From: Benincasa hispida
Taxonomy: Eukaryota; Streptophyta; Magnoliopsida; Cucurbitales; Cucurbitaceae
Assembly (NCBI RefSeq): GCF_009727055.1
Contig: NC_052350.1
Coordinates: 38,420,626 to 38,484,625 of the forward strand
Direction: 5' to 3'
Length of the DNA: 64,000 nucleotides
Shown here: piece by piece, positions 23,901 through 34,256 of the stretch
How positions within the stretch are numbered: the stretch's first letter is position 1
Layout of the letters: each line of letters begins with the position of its first letter
Position numbers and translations under genes: made by a program
Notes under the pieces: generated by a model
The model's input: only the letters and a program-made list of their open reading frames with translations
The model's database searches: none
What the model was told of the DNA's origin: nothing

Positions 23901-26732
23901 CCTTTATGAGAAAGCTATCAAAGAAAACACCAACTTTTTTAAAGAAACAAGAGCATCCGAAAAAGAAGCATGAAAATACAACCCAAACATAGAAGGCTCC
24001 TGTAAATCAATTAATAGAGACTTGGTTATAAAAGACCATGAGATTGAGTCATCGAATCAGAGTTGAAAAAGAAATGCCACAAAACTGGTTACGAGAATAC
24101 AACAATCTTTGATGAAGGAAGCTTTTTCCAATGATAAAGCTTAAAGAATAGGGTACAAAACAGACAGAAGATGGGACCAACCTGATGTAAAATCCTTTGT
24201 TAGTAATTATTAGTAATCACCCGAAGGCAATCTCTGGATTTCCACTATCCACAACAAACAACTACGGTTCATTTTGAACTCTAGGAAACAATCCTGCAAT
24301 GGATACTATCCATCTCTTTTTCTTTTCTTCTTTAGAAGATAATCTCCCATTTCAAACACAAGAGGTTGAAAGCATATTAAAGATCAATTGCAATCTAAAC
24401 TTGAAATAGATAATGCAGCCAAAAATGAAAACACACATAAACGAAAATAGACGAACATTCAAAAGACTTAGGCGACTGCAAAAGATATTGACAAAACTAA
24501 TAACTTAATAATGAAAGGCAGAGAAATATTTGCTGAATAGGACTGCTAAGACATTTTGAACTTAATTTCCTAGTATGGTCACATCAAAAGTGTTGTGGTG
24601 ATAATGGAATGTCAATATAAGCTTCAAAGTACCAGATTATACAGGAATGATCATCAGGAGCCTTGTCTTGTCTTGAAGTCTAGACCTGATGGCTGCTTTT
24701 GAATATTATATTTCATTGCAGTTAGGAATTATGTTAAAAAGAAAAATCAATCTTTTATCACCTTAAGACTAGCAAGAGAATGGAAAAAAGCAACATAAAA
24801 CTGTTACTTTTGTACCCAAAATCCTATAGCCGCCACGTGTATACCCTGTCAATTCTGTAACATCTCAAGCAGGCAATGTTGGGTTAATCCCACAAGCATT
24901 TGTTAAAACCTAGATTTTTTATTTTTTTTTATAATGAGAAACCAATATCCAAGAGTGGTTAATATTAAGACCACGAGCAAATGGTTCAATCCAAGAATCC
25001 TTTTACCACCATGTCCATCTCTTGAAGTTAGATTTCATCCTCACTATTTTCTTCAATCATCCAAGGAAAACACCCACATGGCAAGGGATCTGATAACCTT
25101 TTCTCTCGTCTCAATATTCTGGGGATAATATTAAAAACTCAACACGCCATTCCTCAAAATGAAAAGACATCCCCTAATTCTTAATTCCCACCATCTTATG
25201 CACTGGAAGCATATCACCTGAATGTTCAATACATGTGTCTTAACGATGAGAGAAGTAAGCCACAATGCTTACTAGTTTACAACTTATAAATACTACCATG
25301 GCCACCATCATGCACTGGCAGTCTGGCTAGCACACTAATCAGTTGAAGAATTGTCAATAGCAACAGACCCAGATTCATAAATCAATCTTCAAACCCTAGA
25401 TCCTTCAAATTTGCATTCCTCTTATTAGCACTGATAAATCCACTGTTTAAAAATTCAAATATGCAATTTCCCACTTGCATGATTTAATAAACCTTTCAAA
25501 ATCCAAGGAAATGAGATACTCTTTGAAAGGGAATGCCTTGTACCCCCCATTGGTTACAAAATGGTGTATGATGTATCCACTGAACTTAGACTTGCATGCA
25601 TTTTTTTGATTAATTACAAAAAGTAACCACACTTAGATTGAGATTTTATTTTTTATAGATTGAGATTTTATTTTTTATTTTTTGGATAATAGATTGAGGT
25701 ATTTGGTAGGCTTCAAACATCCTTCCACTTGTTTCTTTACTAGTAAAACAAGGTAATCACGAGTAAATCTGATATCTCAAACAGATATCGCAAAAAAAAA
25801 ATTACCATTCAAGAACGCACTGCAGATGAAACTCATGTTTGCAACTCGTCATCTGAACAAAATATAGAAACTGACTAAGTGGAGTAGAAACCATCTAACT
25901 TCCAATTGAATGTCAAATCACAATATAAGTAATACCGTTGAAGGATCACTGTCACAGAAGTTTTCTAGACATATACTGCAAGCGTCATCACAAGCATCCT
26001 GGATTCCACCTTCGACAAAAGCGGCAGCTGATGTTAAATGCACTTCAGATTTCTTAGTTTCGTCCATCGTTGGAGACTGTACGAACAAAAAAAAAAAAAA
26101 ACACAGTTCTCAATAAAAACTTCAAAAAATATACAAAAAGCACATGATTTAGTGCGTCATAGATAAACAACTTAACAAGGAAATGACATTCAATACCATC
26201 AAGTATAATTTAGAGATACGACAAACATTTCCAGTGACTTAAATCACGAACATACTAGCCGACATAAACATCCATAAAGAATCGAAGAAGAAAAGCACTT
26301 AAATGCACAAATTTCTAGAGCTAAACGCAACAAGCCAGCGCCGAGAGAAGAGAAACACAGATCACAAAATCTACATACAGAAACAGCCAGAAAGCAAATT
26401 CAAGAGGAAAACACACTCAGAAAAGCTGTTCCACTCCACGTCCTGTTACTCAAACAAGATAAGAAAAGAAAAAAGAATCCGGCAACAGAATATATCCATC
26501 CGCGTCCACTTTATCCTCCGAATAACAGCCAAGAAAAACGGAATCCGAAAAAATGGAGAAAAGTAGGTAGAATACAAAGATATTCGAAGAAAGAACAATA
26601 TTCATCGGAGATAGAATTAAAAGACAGAGACGTCAAACGCAACACAAACAAAAGCAAGCCAAAAAAAAAAAAAAAAAAAAAAAGTCAGGAAGAGAGAAAA
26701 TTGGAGGAAGGAAAAGAGAGTAATACCTCCAT
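20947..26732 (-). CDS. RHF2A: RING-H2 E3 ubiquitin-protein ligase, RHF2A-like (8 coding exons, 389 aa)
   Basis: I reconstruct eight coding exons: 26732-26727, 26076-25936, 25852-25806, 22280-22218, 22133-22025, 21935-21553, 21471-21364 and 21259-20947. All introns are GT-AG, phases agree, and the total is 1170 nt. The start ATG (26732) begins MESPTMDE; a second in-frame ATG follows four codons later. A canonical RING-H2 domain spans residues 35-75: C35-x2-C38-x14-C53-x-H55-x2-H58-x2-C61-x10-C72-x2-C75. Next come a conserved block with QELLEAVEQER and TLGDFELQHLP, an Ala-rich helix (HLAAAAAMG), a Ser/Pro-rich disordered middle, a conserved block (QDRAGPSELQSFSDSLKSR through SRMMERL), and a Ser-rich end. 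Length and block order fit Arabidopsis RHF2A (about 375 aa). There RHF1A and RHF2A target the CDK inhibitor KRP6 for degradation during gametogenesis; the same role here is inference. It is the only intact host gene in the window. Confidence 0.93.
22281..25805 (-). other. Large intron 3 of the RHF2A-like gene
   Basis: This 3.5-kb intron splits the RING domain just after the Glu-Trp following C61. The other introns are 81-104 bp, except the 650-bp first intron (26077-26726). It is AT-rich with A/T homopolymers and no clear transposon ends. A plus-strand frame of 91 codons (22648-22923) includes a hydrophilic stretch with LARERELEDSQ that might be a captured gene fragment, but I do not recognise it. 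Confidence 0.75.
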
Positions 26733-26885
26733 AAGAAACGAGGATGAGCAGTGCGATGTTGATTGGATTGAAATCAGTGAAACCCTAGGGAAAGGAGGAG
26801 GAGGAGAATTGAGGTGGAGGCGACGGTGGCGGTGGGGATGGAGATGGCGGTGGCGGCTCCGGTCTTGACTTGGTAAAAAGGTGGT
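26733..26885 (-). promoter_or_regulatory. 5' leader and proximal promoter of the RHF2A-like gene
   Basis: Upstream of the start ATG the gene strand has a pyrimidine-rich leader (CCTCC and CTCCTC repeats, 26792-26816) and CCGCCACC repeats (26821-26857), typical of plant 5' untranslated regions. A telo-box-like AAACCCTA, on the plus strand at 26780-26787, lies about 50 bp upstream of the ATG. The transcription start is not determined. Confidence 0.5.
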
Positions 26886-27064
26886 GGTGAGAGCTGAGTT
26901 TGGGTCTGGTGGTCATCGGGTGAGTCTGGGTTTAAGTTACATTATTAACGCGTGGAGGAGTTTTAAGGACTTTACTACTTGCGCCACTCGCTTTCGTACT
27001 AATGACCCCACGTCTATCCTTATTGTTATTGGTATACCCGTCAAATGCATTTCAATTTTTTAAT

Positions 27065-27235
27065 TGTATATTCAATTTCTTTCTACATATCCATATTTCC
27101 AATCAATATTTAAATCACCATGAAACTCTCAATCCATATTATTGTAAAATATCTAAAAAGAAAATGTTATTAATATAAATATAATATAAATAAAACACAT
27201 GTAAACTTGTTTAAAATGTCAAAATATAATCCAAA
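27065..27235 (+). repeat. Direct repeat, left copy, flanking a copia-type LTR fragment
   Basis: From atttctttctacatat to tttaaaatgtcaaaat this segment matches 28558-28735 with scattered differences and small indels. The two copies flank the LTR fragment at 27236-28546. It lies 0.3 kb upstream of the RHF2A-like start. Confidence 0.75.
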
Positions 27236-28546
27236 AATTTTGATTTTAAAATCACATTTTATTTAAAAATCAAAATTTATTAATTTTATAAATTAATTTC
27301 ATAAATTAGTTTTCTAATAAAATTAATAAATAATTATTTAAATAATTTAAATAATTCTAATTAATTTAATATCCAATATTAAATTAATTTTACACAAATC
27401 CATCTTCATATATTTAAATCATATTTAAATATATATTCTCCAATTCCATTTGATTTCTAATTTGAACGTTTCAAATTAACTTATCATGTTACTCTAGAGC
27501 TAATCCATTTTCGAGCTAGTAGGGGAACCTCGTGGACCTAAAGATTATGGGCTCCAACGATTCGAGATTAATCGGCTAAAACTCATTAGACCGATCTAAC
27601 CCCCATTCATTAACTAATTGGTCACTCCACTAAAGCCCATAGTTGAACTCCCTCACTGTAGATATATTATGTCCACCCGATATAACCATGAATAGTATGT
27701 TCACCCTTCACAGGTTGTTCGTAATAACGGCTGGGTCGAATGTCTAGTTTACCCTTGAAATTACCCTCTGTTCCTTAAGTCCCCACTGATCCCCTAATGA
27801 ACAATTGCTTTGTGATCCAATCAACAAAAACGAGTCCCTCTCGGGCCAGTGAGAGGGCAGGGCCCTTGTTCAAGACCCAGAATTAAACACTTAAGGGAAC
27901 AACCTCTCTACTATCTTTAAAAGCGGGTAGGAGTGAATTCCGTCTTGCACCCTATGTCCTTAGCTATCTATATGGTCTTACCCCTGAAATAGGAGGTTAT
28001 TGTGTCGGCGCTGTTGAGCCAACTCTCACCTATGCAAATCTAAGGATAATTCCAAATAAACAGGAGTTCATAGTTAGCTCAGAATTAGGGTCAAGTTACT
28101 TAGGTCATCGCTTTGAAATAGTCAGTCTTAAACAATAAACAACGTTATAAAGTAAGAGTGACTGATTTCGTGGTCTGATCTTGTACAAACCCTTTTGCAT
28201 AAGGACACCCCCACTCTTTATATCCCAACATGAACGAATTAGGATCACTTCGTTTGTAGCACTTTACAACTCTTTGTAACAACTACAAAGCAGGTCGCAT
28301 CCAATAGTGTTACCAAAATAAGGTACCCAACCTTATTCATATATTATAGATCATTTTGACTATTTACTCGAATCTGATCCACTTTTATGTCTACACATAA
28401 AGTTCAAGTACCCATCCAATAGTCAATGGACTTTCAGGTTTATTGGATTTCTCTTAAGCAAAACATCTATTCAATAACCCCTTATTGAACTTTCAAAATA
28501 AGTTCCATTATTCACATAACACGAGTTTTAGGACGTAAAACCCAAC
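27236..28546 (-). mobile_element. Truncated copia-type LTR (family A)
   Basis: On the minus strand it starts TGTTGGGTTTTACGTCC at 28546 and carries the family's diagnostic blocks in order (for example the gggctccaacgattcgagatta segment near 27550, equivalent to 30060). The other end, normally CCTTCA, is missing: similarity fades in AT-rich sequence near 27240-27460. It is a 5' LTR part with no coding sequence. Confidence 0.65.
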
Positions 28547-28557
28547 AAACATGATCT

Positions 28558-28735
28558 AAATTTCTTTCTACATATTCATATTCCCAATCAGAATTTAAAT
28601 TCATATGAACTCTGAATCGATGTTTTTGTTCTATTGTAAAATATCCATAAAGCATGAAAAATAAGTAATAAAATGTTATTAATATAAATATAATATAAAT
28701 AGTACACATGTAAACTTATTTAAAATCGTCAAAAT
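28558..28735 (+). repeat. Direct repeat, right copy
   Basis: Counterpart of 27065-27235. It keeps the distinctive ttattaatataaatataata and the acacatgtaaactt that follows. Together with the left copy it forms an unusually long duplication around the LTR fragment. Confidence 0.75.
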
Positions 28736-28818
28736 GAGCTTAGCACAATGGTAATTGATACGGTTTTCTTTCTAGAGGTCGAAAGTTTGATTTTTATCCT
28801 CATAGTTGCTGTACAAAA
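28735..28818 (+). mobile_element. Possible SINE-like element
   Basis: An A-box-like TTAGCACAATGG (28740-28751) is followed about 30 bp later by a degenerate B-box-like AAAGTTTGATTTTTATCC and then a short A-rich end near 28815. It resembles the two better SINE-like elements in layout but with weaker boxes. Confidence 0.35.
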
Positions 28819-28989
28819 AAACTTGTTTAAAAATCATCAAATGTTTATTTAATAATTTGAATTAGTTTTTAGTTTTTATAGTTTTTCTAGAAATATTCGC
28901 CAACATTGACATTTTAAACCTTGTATACACCTCAACTTTGTCATATGTTTACAAAAATACTGGTATCCTTTATTTCAAAGATACACTTA

Positions 28990-31526
28990 GGAGTCGTTTG
29001 TTTCGCGGAAATCAAAGATTCTCATGAAGTGGACATCTGGATTATCATGTTTGTTTTAGGTAATGTAAGATGCCTAGGCATCTAGAGATTCCTGGGCATC
29101 CTAGGATGCCTTTACAGATGACATCTCGAGGGTTTTGGATGTCCTCCTGAAACATGAGTTTTCAGGATTCCCATGTTGAGGCCATTATTCTTTTACTTTT
29201 TTAACTTTTTTTTTCTTTCATATATATATATATATGAAGGGATTGAATCCTACCTCGAAAGCGATTTATCGCTTTTGTTTTGATTTGAAAAGATGAAAAT
29301 ACAAAATTAAAACTAAACATACAGAGGACACATGTTGTACATTCAGTATTAGGTTAAGCAGAAAACTGGGATTACAAAAAATTACCTTCAAAACTTTCTT
29401 CAATGAATCTTAACAACGATTCCTCTACCAAATCTACTTCTTCTTAGCTAAGGACGCCTCTAACATGCCTTCTCACTATGACTCTAGCAAAAATCGACTC
29501 GTGGGAGCTTTTTTGAGAGGTTGAGGGAATTGGGTGGAGAAGATTTATAGAGATCATTCTCTATATTTTGTTAAGAGAATGAGAGCTTGAGAGTGAGGGA
29601 ATTCTTGTATAGAGATCAATCCAACAAGACATAGAGACATTCTCTGTATTTTAATGTAAAGTGGGATAACTTCTTACTTCAATCCACTCTATTAATTTAA
29701 TTAAATTAATTAAACAGTAATTAATTTTATTAATTAAATATCTCATATCTAATTAAATGAACATTTGAATCTTATTCAAATGTATAAATCTCATAACCTA
29801 TAGTTTTAATATGAATCTAATTCATATTAATTTGTTATTTGGATCATATTCAAAAGTATAATTCTCTCATATTATATAGTTTAATTCAAAATTAACTCTC
29901 TATTATAATATATTTATATACATTATATACATTATATCATATACAATTAACATGTTATTCCCTAAATTAATTTGAACACTTCAAATTATTCTTTTAAAAC
30001 ATTGGTCCTTGTTAATTCGTTGTGAGCTAGCAAGGAAACCTAATGGGCCTATAGATTATAAGTTCCAATGATTCGAGATTAATTAATTAAAAAACTCCTT
30101 AATTAATTAATCAACATTCATTAACTATGGGGTAAACCACTATAGACTCATAGTTTCACTCTCATGCACTGTGGGACATATTGCGTCCATTGATATAATC
30201 ATTACATGAAAGTCGATCATTCACAAGTTGTTCGTAATTATAGCTGAATCAAATATTTATTTTATCCTTGTAATTACCTTTATATCGTTAAGTACCACTG
30301 ATCCTCTAATGAATAATTTGTTTATGGTTGTACTATAAACCAAGTCCCTCTCGAGGAAATGAGAGGGAGGGATCCCGTTGTTCAAATCTCAGAGTCAGGA
30401 CTTAATAGAACTACTCATTTACTTTCCTTATATGGGAAAGAGTGAATACCATCTTATGAAATTACGTTTCTAACTCCCTATTCGATCAAGTCCCCAAAAT
30501 GATAGCCTTAATGATTTGGAGACTCATGTCACTCTCACTCATGTAAATTAAAGCACGAGTCTCAGACAAAAGTTCATAACTCACTCAAGATTAAGATCGT
30601 GTCATATATGATCATCTTGTGAAATATTATTCTCTTCAATCAATGGAGTTATAAAGAATGATTAATTATTTCGCTATCCAGTCTTATACAAACTCATTGT
30701 ATAAAATATCCCCACTCACATATGTTCACATGAATGACTAGGATTACATCATTTGTAATGATTACAAAGTACGTCGTATCCATATGTTACCAAGATAAGG
30801 TACCCAACCTTATCCATCTACTATAGACACTTTACGTTATTACTTGAACACAATCCATTTTATATCAACTACATACTGTTCAAGCTTCATGTAAATAACA
30901 TTGAATTTTGCTTTATTGGATATAGTTATGCAAATTGAAGACATAATATAAAATAATAAATTATTTTATTAATCATCAGAAATTTGTTTATATATTTACA
31001 ACCCACGAGTTTTGAGCATAAAACCCAACAATATATATATACACACACACAAAACGCCCAATTTTATTTTCATTTTATAATTAAAATAAATAATGTCAGC
31101 TACATATTTCATTCTCTTTGACTATAGTGTAGTTTTTTTAAGAAAAATATCTAAATTCATATTTATTTTATAAAACATCATAAATTAATATATATTCTTT
31201 TGTTGTGAAAATAACAATCAAATAATAAAACTATATTAATTTAAAAAGAAATCCAAATTAATAAAAACAAAGGAAAATTCTTATAAATAGAAAAATTTTA
31301 AAAATATTTACATTTTATAGCAAAAAGTTCCAAAACTGCTTTGTACTTTTTAAAGTGTAAATATTTTTAAATATTTTTTTATATTTAAAAAGGCAAAAAA
31401 AAAAATGTTATATAAGTTCAAATTATATTAAATTAATTATAAATTAATAAATAGTCGTAAGGGCATTCATGGGACATTATATAAATTTAAGACATTTTTT
31501 ATAGAAATCCCACAAAACAAACATAG
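28990..31526. mobile_element. PIF/Harbinger-type element, interrupted by a solo LTR
   Basis: TTA flanks both sides (28987-28989, 31527-31529). The left end GGAGTCGTTTGTTTCGCGG and the right end read inward, CTATGTTTGTTTTGTGG, form terminal inverted repeats sharing GTTTGTTT and a downstream GG. Removing the LTR at 29235-31030 leaves about 740 bp that aligns with the decayed copy at 3673-4175. It has no coding sequence and is a non-autonomous member. The ends and TTA target are characteristic of this superfamily. Confidence 0.7.
29235..31030 (-). mobile_element. Copia-type solo LTR (family A), complete
   Basis: On the minus strand it begins TGTTGGGTTTTATGC (31030) and ends ATCCCTTCA (29235). 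ATATA flanks both sides (29230-29234, 31031-31035), a 5-bp target duplication, although in a TA-rich site. The outer PIF-type element continues on both sides, and no internal region is present, so it is a solo LTR of 1796 bp. It best defines the ends of the family that includes the LTRs at 11238, 27236 and 43067. Confidence 0.75.
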
Positions 31527-31529
31527 TTA

Positions 31530-33263
31530 TTCAAGTATTTTCGAGATAGAACTTCTCTAAAATTTCAAATAAAAATCAAGATATAGAACTACAAAACAAT
31601 AGGTCACTGCCACAAGATTTCATATCTCAAATTTTCTTCTATTTTTTTTTAAAGTTATACTCCAAAGTCATTTGTGAAGGATTTATAAAAGTTTAGGGGT
31701 AATTTCGTGCACATTAGGCTATAATCATTCATTTAAAATCTCCCTTCTAAAATGTTTATTGTTGTTAGATTCACATCATCATTCATAAATAATTTGAGGT
31801 AGCTACATGAACAAGAGAAATTCACAAATATATATACACTCTCCAACCCATCGTTTTATTTTGAAGAAAAAAGGGAATTTCCACTCATATAATATATATA
31901 TATCTATCGTAGAATACTTTTTCAAATTTTGAATTTTCTAACTTTTTTTTTTTTTTCAAAAGGTTGAAATATATTTTATTCTGTTTTTTTAAATTTGGAT
32001 ATTATTAAGAATCTTAGTCTTAGTTTTCATGTATTATTTAATTGAAATTTGTCGTGTACATATCTTTTATTCTTAGCTATTAATTGTGACTTGACATGGT
32101 CTAAAAGTTTTTGCATACTTGAATACAAACTTTATCTAATCTCAAAAGTTAACATTTGACCCTTCTAACTTATTATACATTACATTAGCTCAACAATTAC
32201 AATTTCTAAAAGGTCATATGTTCAAATTTCTAATTTCACGTGTTTGATAAATTTCCAAAGAGACACAAGAAAGGAGAATACATACAAGAAATATTGGTTG
32301 TATGGTTATTATTATTTACAATTACGGAAATAGAGATTGAGCCATCGACATTTCATATAGTTTTTTTTTATCAACCTTTCAAATATTTTTTTAAGGAATC
32401 TTCAAGATAGCAATTGATGCATCAATGAAATAAGTTAAGATTGACCATCTCAAACTCAATCTAATCTCAATCACAACTTAACATTTAGCCAATTTAGCTC
32501 ATTCATATATTTTGTACAAAATACTCTTAAACTTTATACTTATGTCAAAAATACAGTTGAACTTTCAAAAGATTCAAAATTACATTAAACTAAAAAAAAA
32601 AAAAATTTAAAAAATGCCCTTAGCTGTAAGAACACAAGTTTTTAAGTAAGATTTTTTTTTTTTTAATATAAAAAAATTGGTTATCTTAAATGATTTGGGT
32701 GTTATTTTGAGTTTTTAGGCTAAGAATGAATTATTCGGGGTTATGATAACTCAATTTAAATTCAATTGATTTGAAAATATTTCAATTTAGAGAAGGTTTG
32801 TAATTTTGGTTATATTTGAGGTGGATTGATCGATTTGGAGATAATTCAATTTATTTTGTTGGGAATGAAGGATTTGGAAATCAAAATTGAATTTAAGGAG
32901 AATTTGATATTTTTTTTCAAATTTAAATTAATTTGACAAATTGAATTAAAATTGAGAGATTTAGAAATTGTTTATAATTTGGAGAAGATAATTAATTTAA
33001 ATCAATTTTATAGATAATTGATTTAGATTTATTTCACAAAAGGATTTGGGAGTCCTTTTTTTAAAAGATTTGGAATTTGGAATTTTGAGAAGATATTTGG
33101 AATTTGAAGAGGTAAAGGAAAGGGATATATATATATTTTGTGATAAAACAAAAGAAGAAGATAGAAATTCCTTTCTTCTCTTAGGAAGTAAATGCACGTG
33201 ACCCCCTCTTTCTCTCTGAGTTTCTTCCTCGCGTGAACATGCCTCCCCAGCCCTGGCGTCGTT
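31530..33263. other. AT-rich sequence, possibly an old LTR, left of the Mutator-like element
   Basis: No gene is supported. Near 33180-33260 the sequence turns GC-richer (agtttcttcctcgcgtg, then a C-rich stretch) and resumes in similar style right of the Mutator-like element (42833-43066). That resembles the transition inside the LTR-like insertion at 57370-57780, so the Mutator-like element may have landed in an old LTR. A 96-codon minus-strand frame at 32997-33287 overlaps the terminal repeat and is not a gene. Confidence 0.4.
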
Positions 33264-33396
33264 GGAAAATTTCACGAAATGACTCAAAATAAAAAAAAAA
33301 CTTTTTTACCAATGACCTCTTCCTAAAAACTTTTCTACCATGGACCTTTTGCCCATACGAAATTCCAAAATTACCCCTAGTTTTAAAAATCCTTCA
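33264..33396 (+). repeat. MULE left terminal inverted repeat
   Basis: Matches the reverse complement of 42704-42832. The outer end starts GGAAAATTTCACGAAATGAC; the inner end fades after aatccttca. Confidence 0.9.
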
Positions 33397-33719
33397 AACC
33401 AAAGCCTTCCATCTTCTTCCTTCAACCATTCAATGTGTATTCAATACAACACCAACATTTCACCAAAGCATTTATTCCAAACTAATATTCTACAAATAAC
33501 ATTTAATAACATTGGTATTAACAGAATGAAAGGTCATCCTCAGTATTCACTTTTTGTTGAACTCCCTACGAAATTCTCCCACTGTTCTCGGAGTGTTCTC
33601 TCAGAGTTTCAATCCAACATCTTTGTTAATCGCTTTCATCGTTAGATTCATAAATGGAGATAATGTAAGAGATATTCTACAATATTTCTTGTCCCATATC
33701 GCTTTCATAATAAGCGTCA

Positions 33720-34165
33720 TTTAGCACTAAATGAACGATCGTATAGTAATATATACACAATCGCTCATTACAATATAAGTGTTGTTTAGCATTACTAGAA
33801 GATCGTGTACCAAGTTATAAACGATTATGTAATAATTTATAAAAGATCGTATAGTCATTTATAAACGACCGTGTAGTAATTTATAAACGGTGCGTAGTCA
33901 TTTATAAACGATCGTGTAGTAATTTATAAACGACGTATAGTAATTTATAAATGATCGTGTAGTAATTTATAAATGATCGTATATTAGTATTGTATATGCG
34001 ATCGTATATATATTTATGAACGATCATTTATACAGTACTACACGATCGCTTATAAATCCTACACGATCGTTTATAAATTACTACAAGATTGTTTATAACT
34101 TAGTATACAATCGTTTATAACTTAGTATACGATTGTGTATATATATATATATATATATATAAATG
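33720..34165. repeat. MULE array 1: ATCGT-centred repeats, partly inverted, ending in (AT)n
   Basis: From about 33790 to 33990 a unit of roughly 23 bp recurs (gatcgtgtagtaatttataa with variants such as aacgatcgt). From about 34015 the same unit appears in the opposite orientation (acgatcgtttataaattact), so the two halves can pair as a large imperfect hairpin. It closes with an AT microsatellite (34139-34161). Confidence 0.8.
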
Positions 34166-34256
34166 GTCAGTCATAAATTAAAATATTTGCTTAAGATTTG
34201 CTTATCCCATTGTAGATCAATGACGTTACTTCACATCTTTGTACGATTTGTAGGGA

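Noticed and set aside
26303..26566. 87-codon basic frame
   Set aside because: It lies in the A-rich first intron of the RHF2A-like gene on the opposite strand; composition explains it.
32997..33645. Frames of 96 and 101 codons near the MULE left end
   Set aside because: Both cross the terminal inverted repeat or low-complexity flank and have no recognisable domains.
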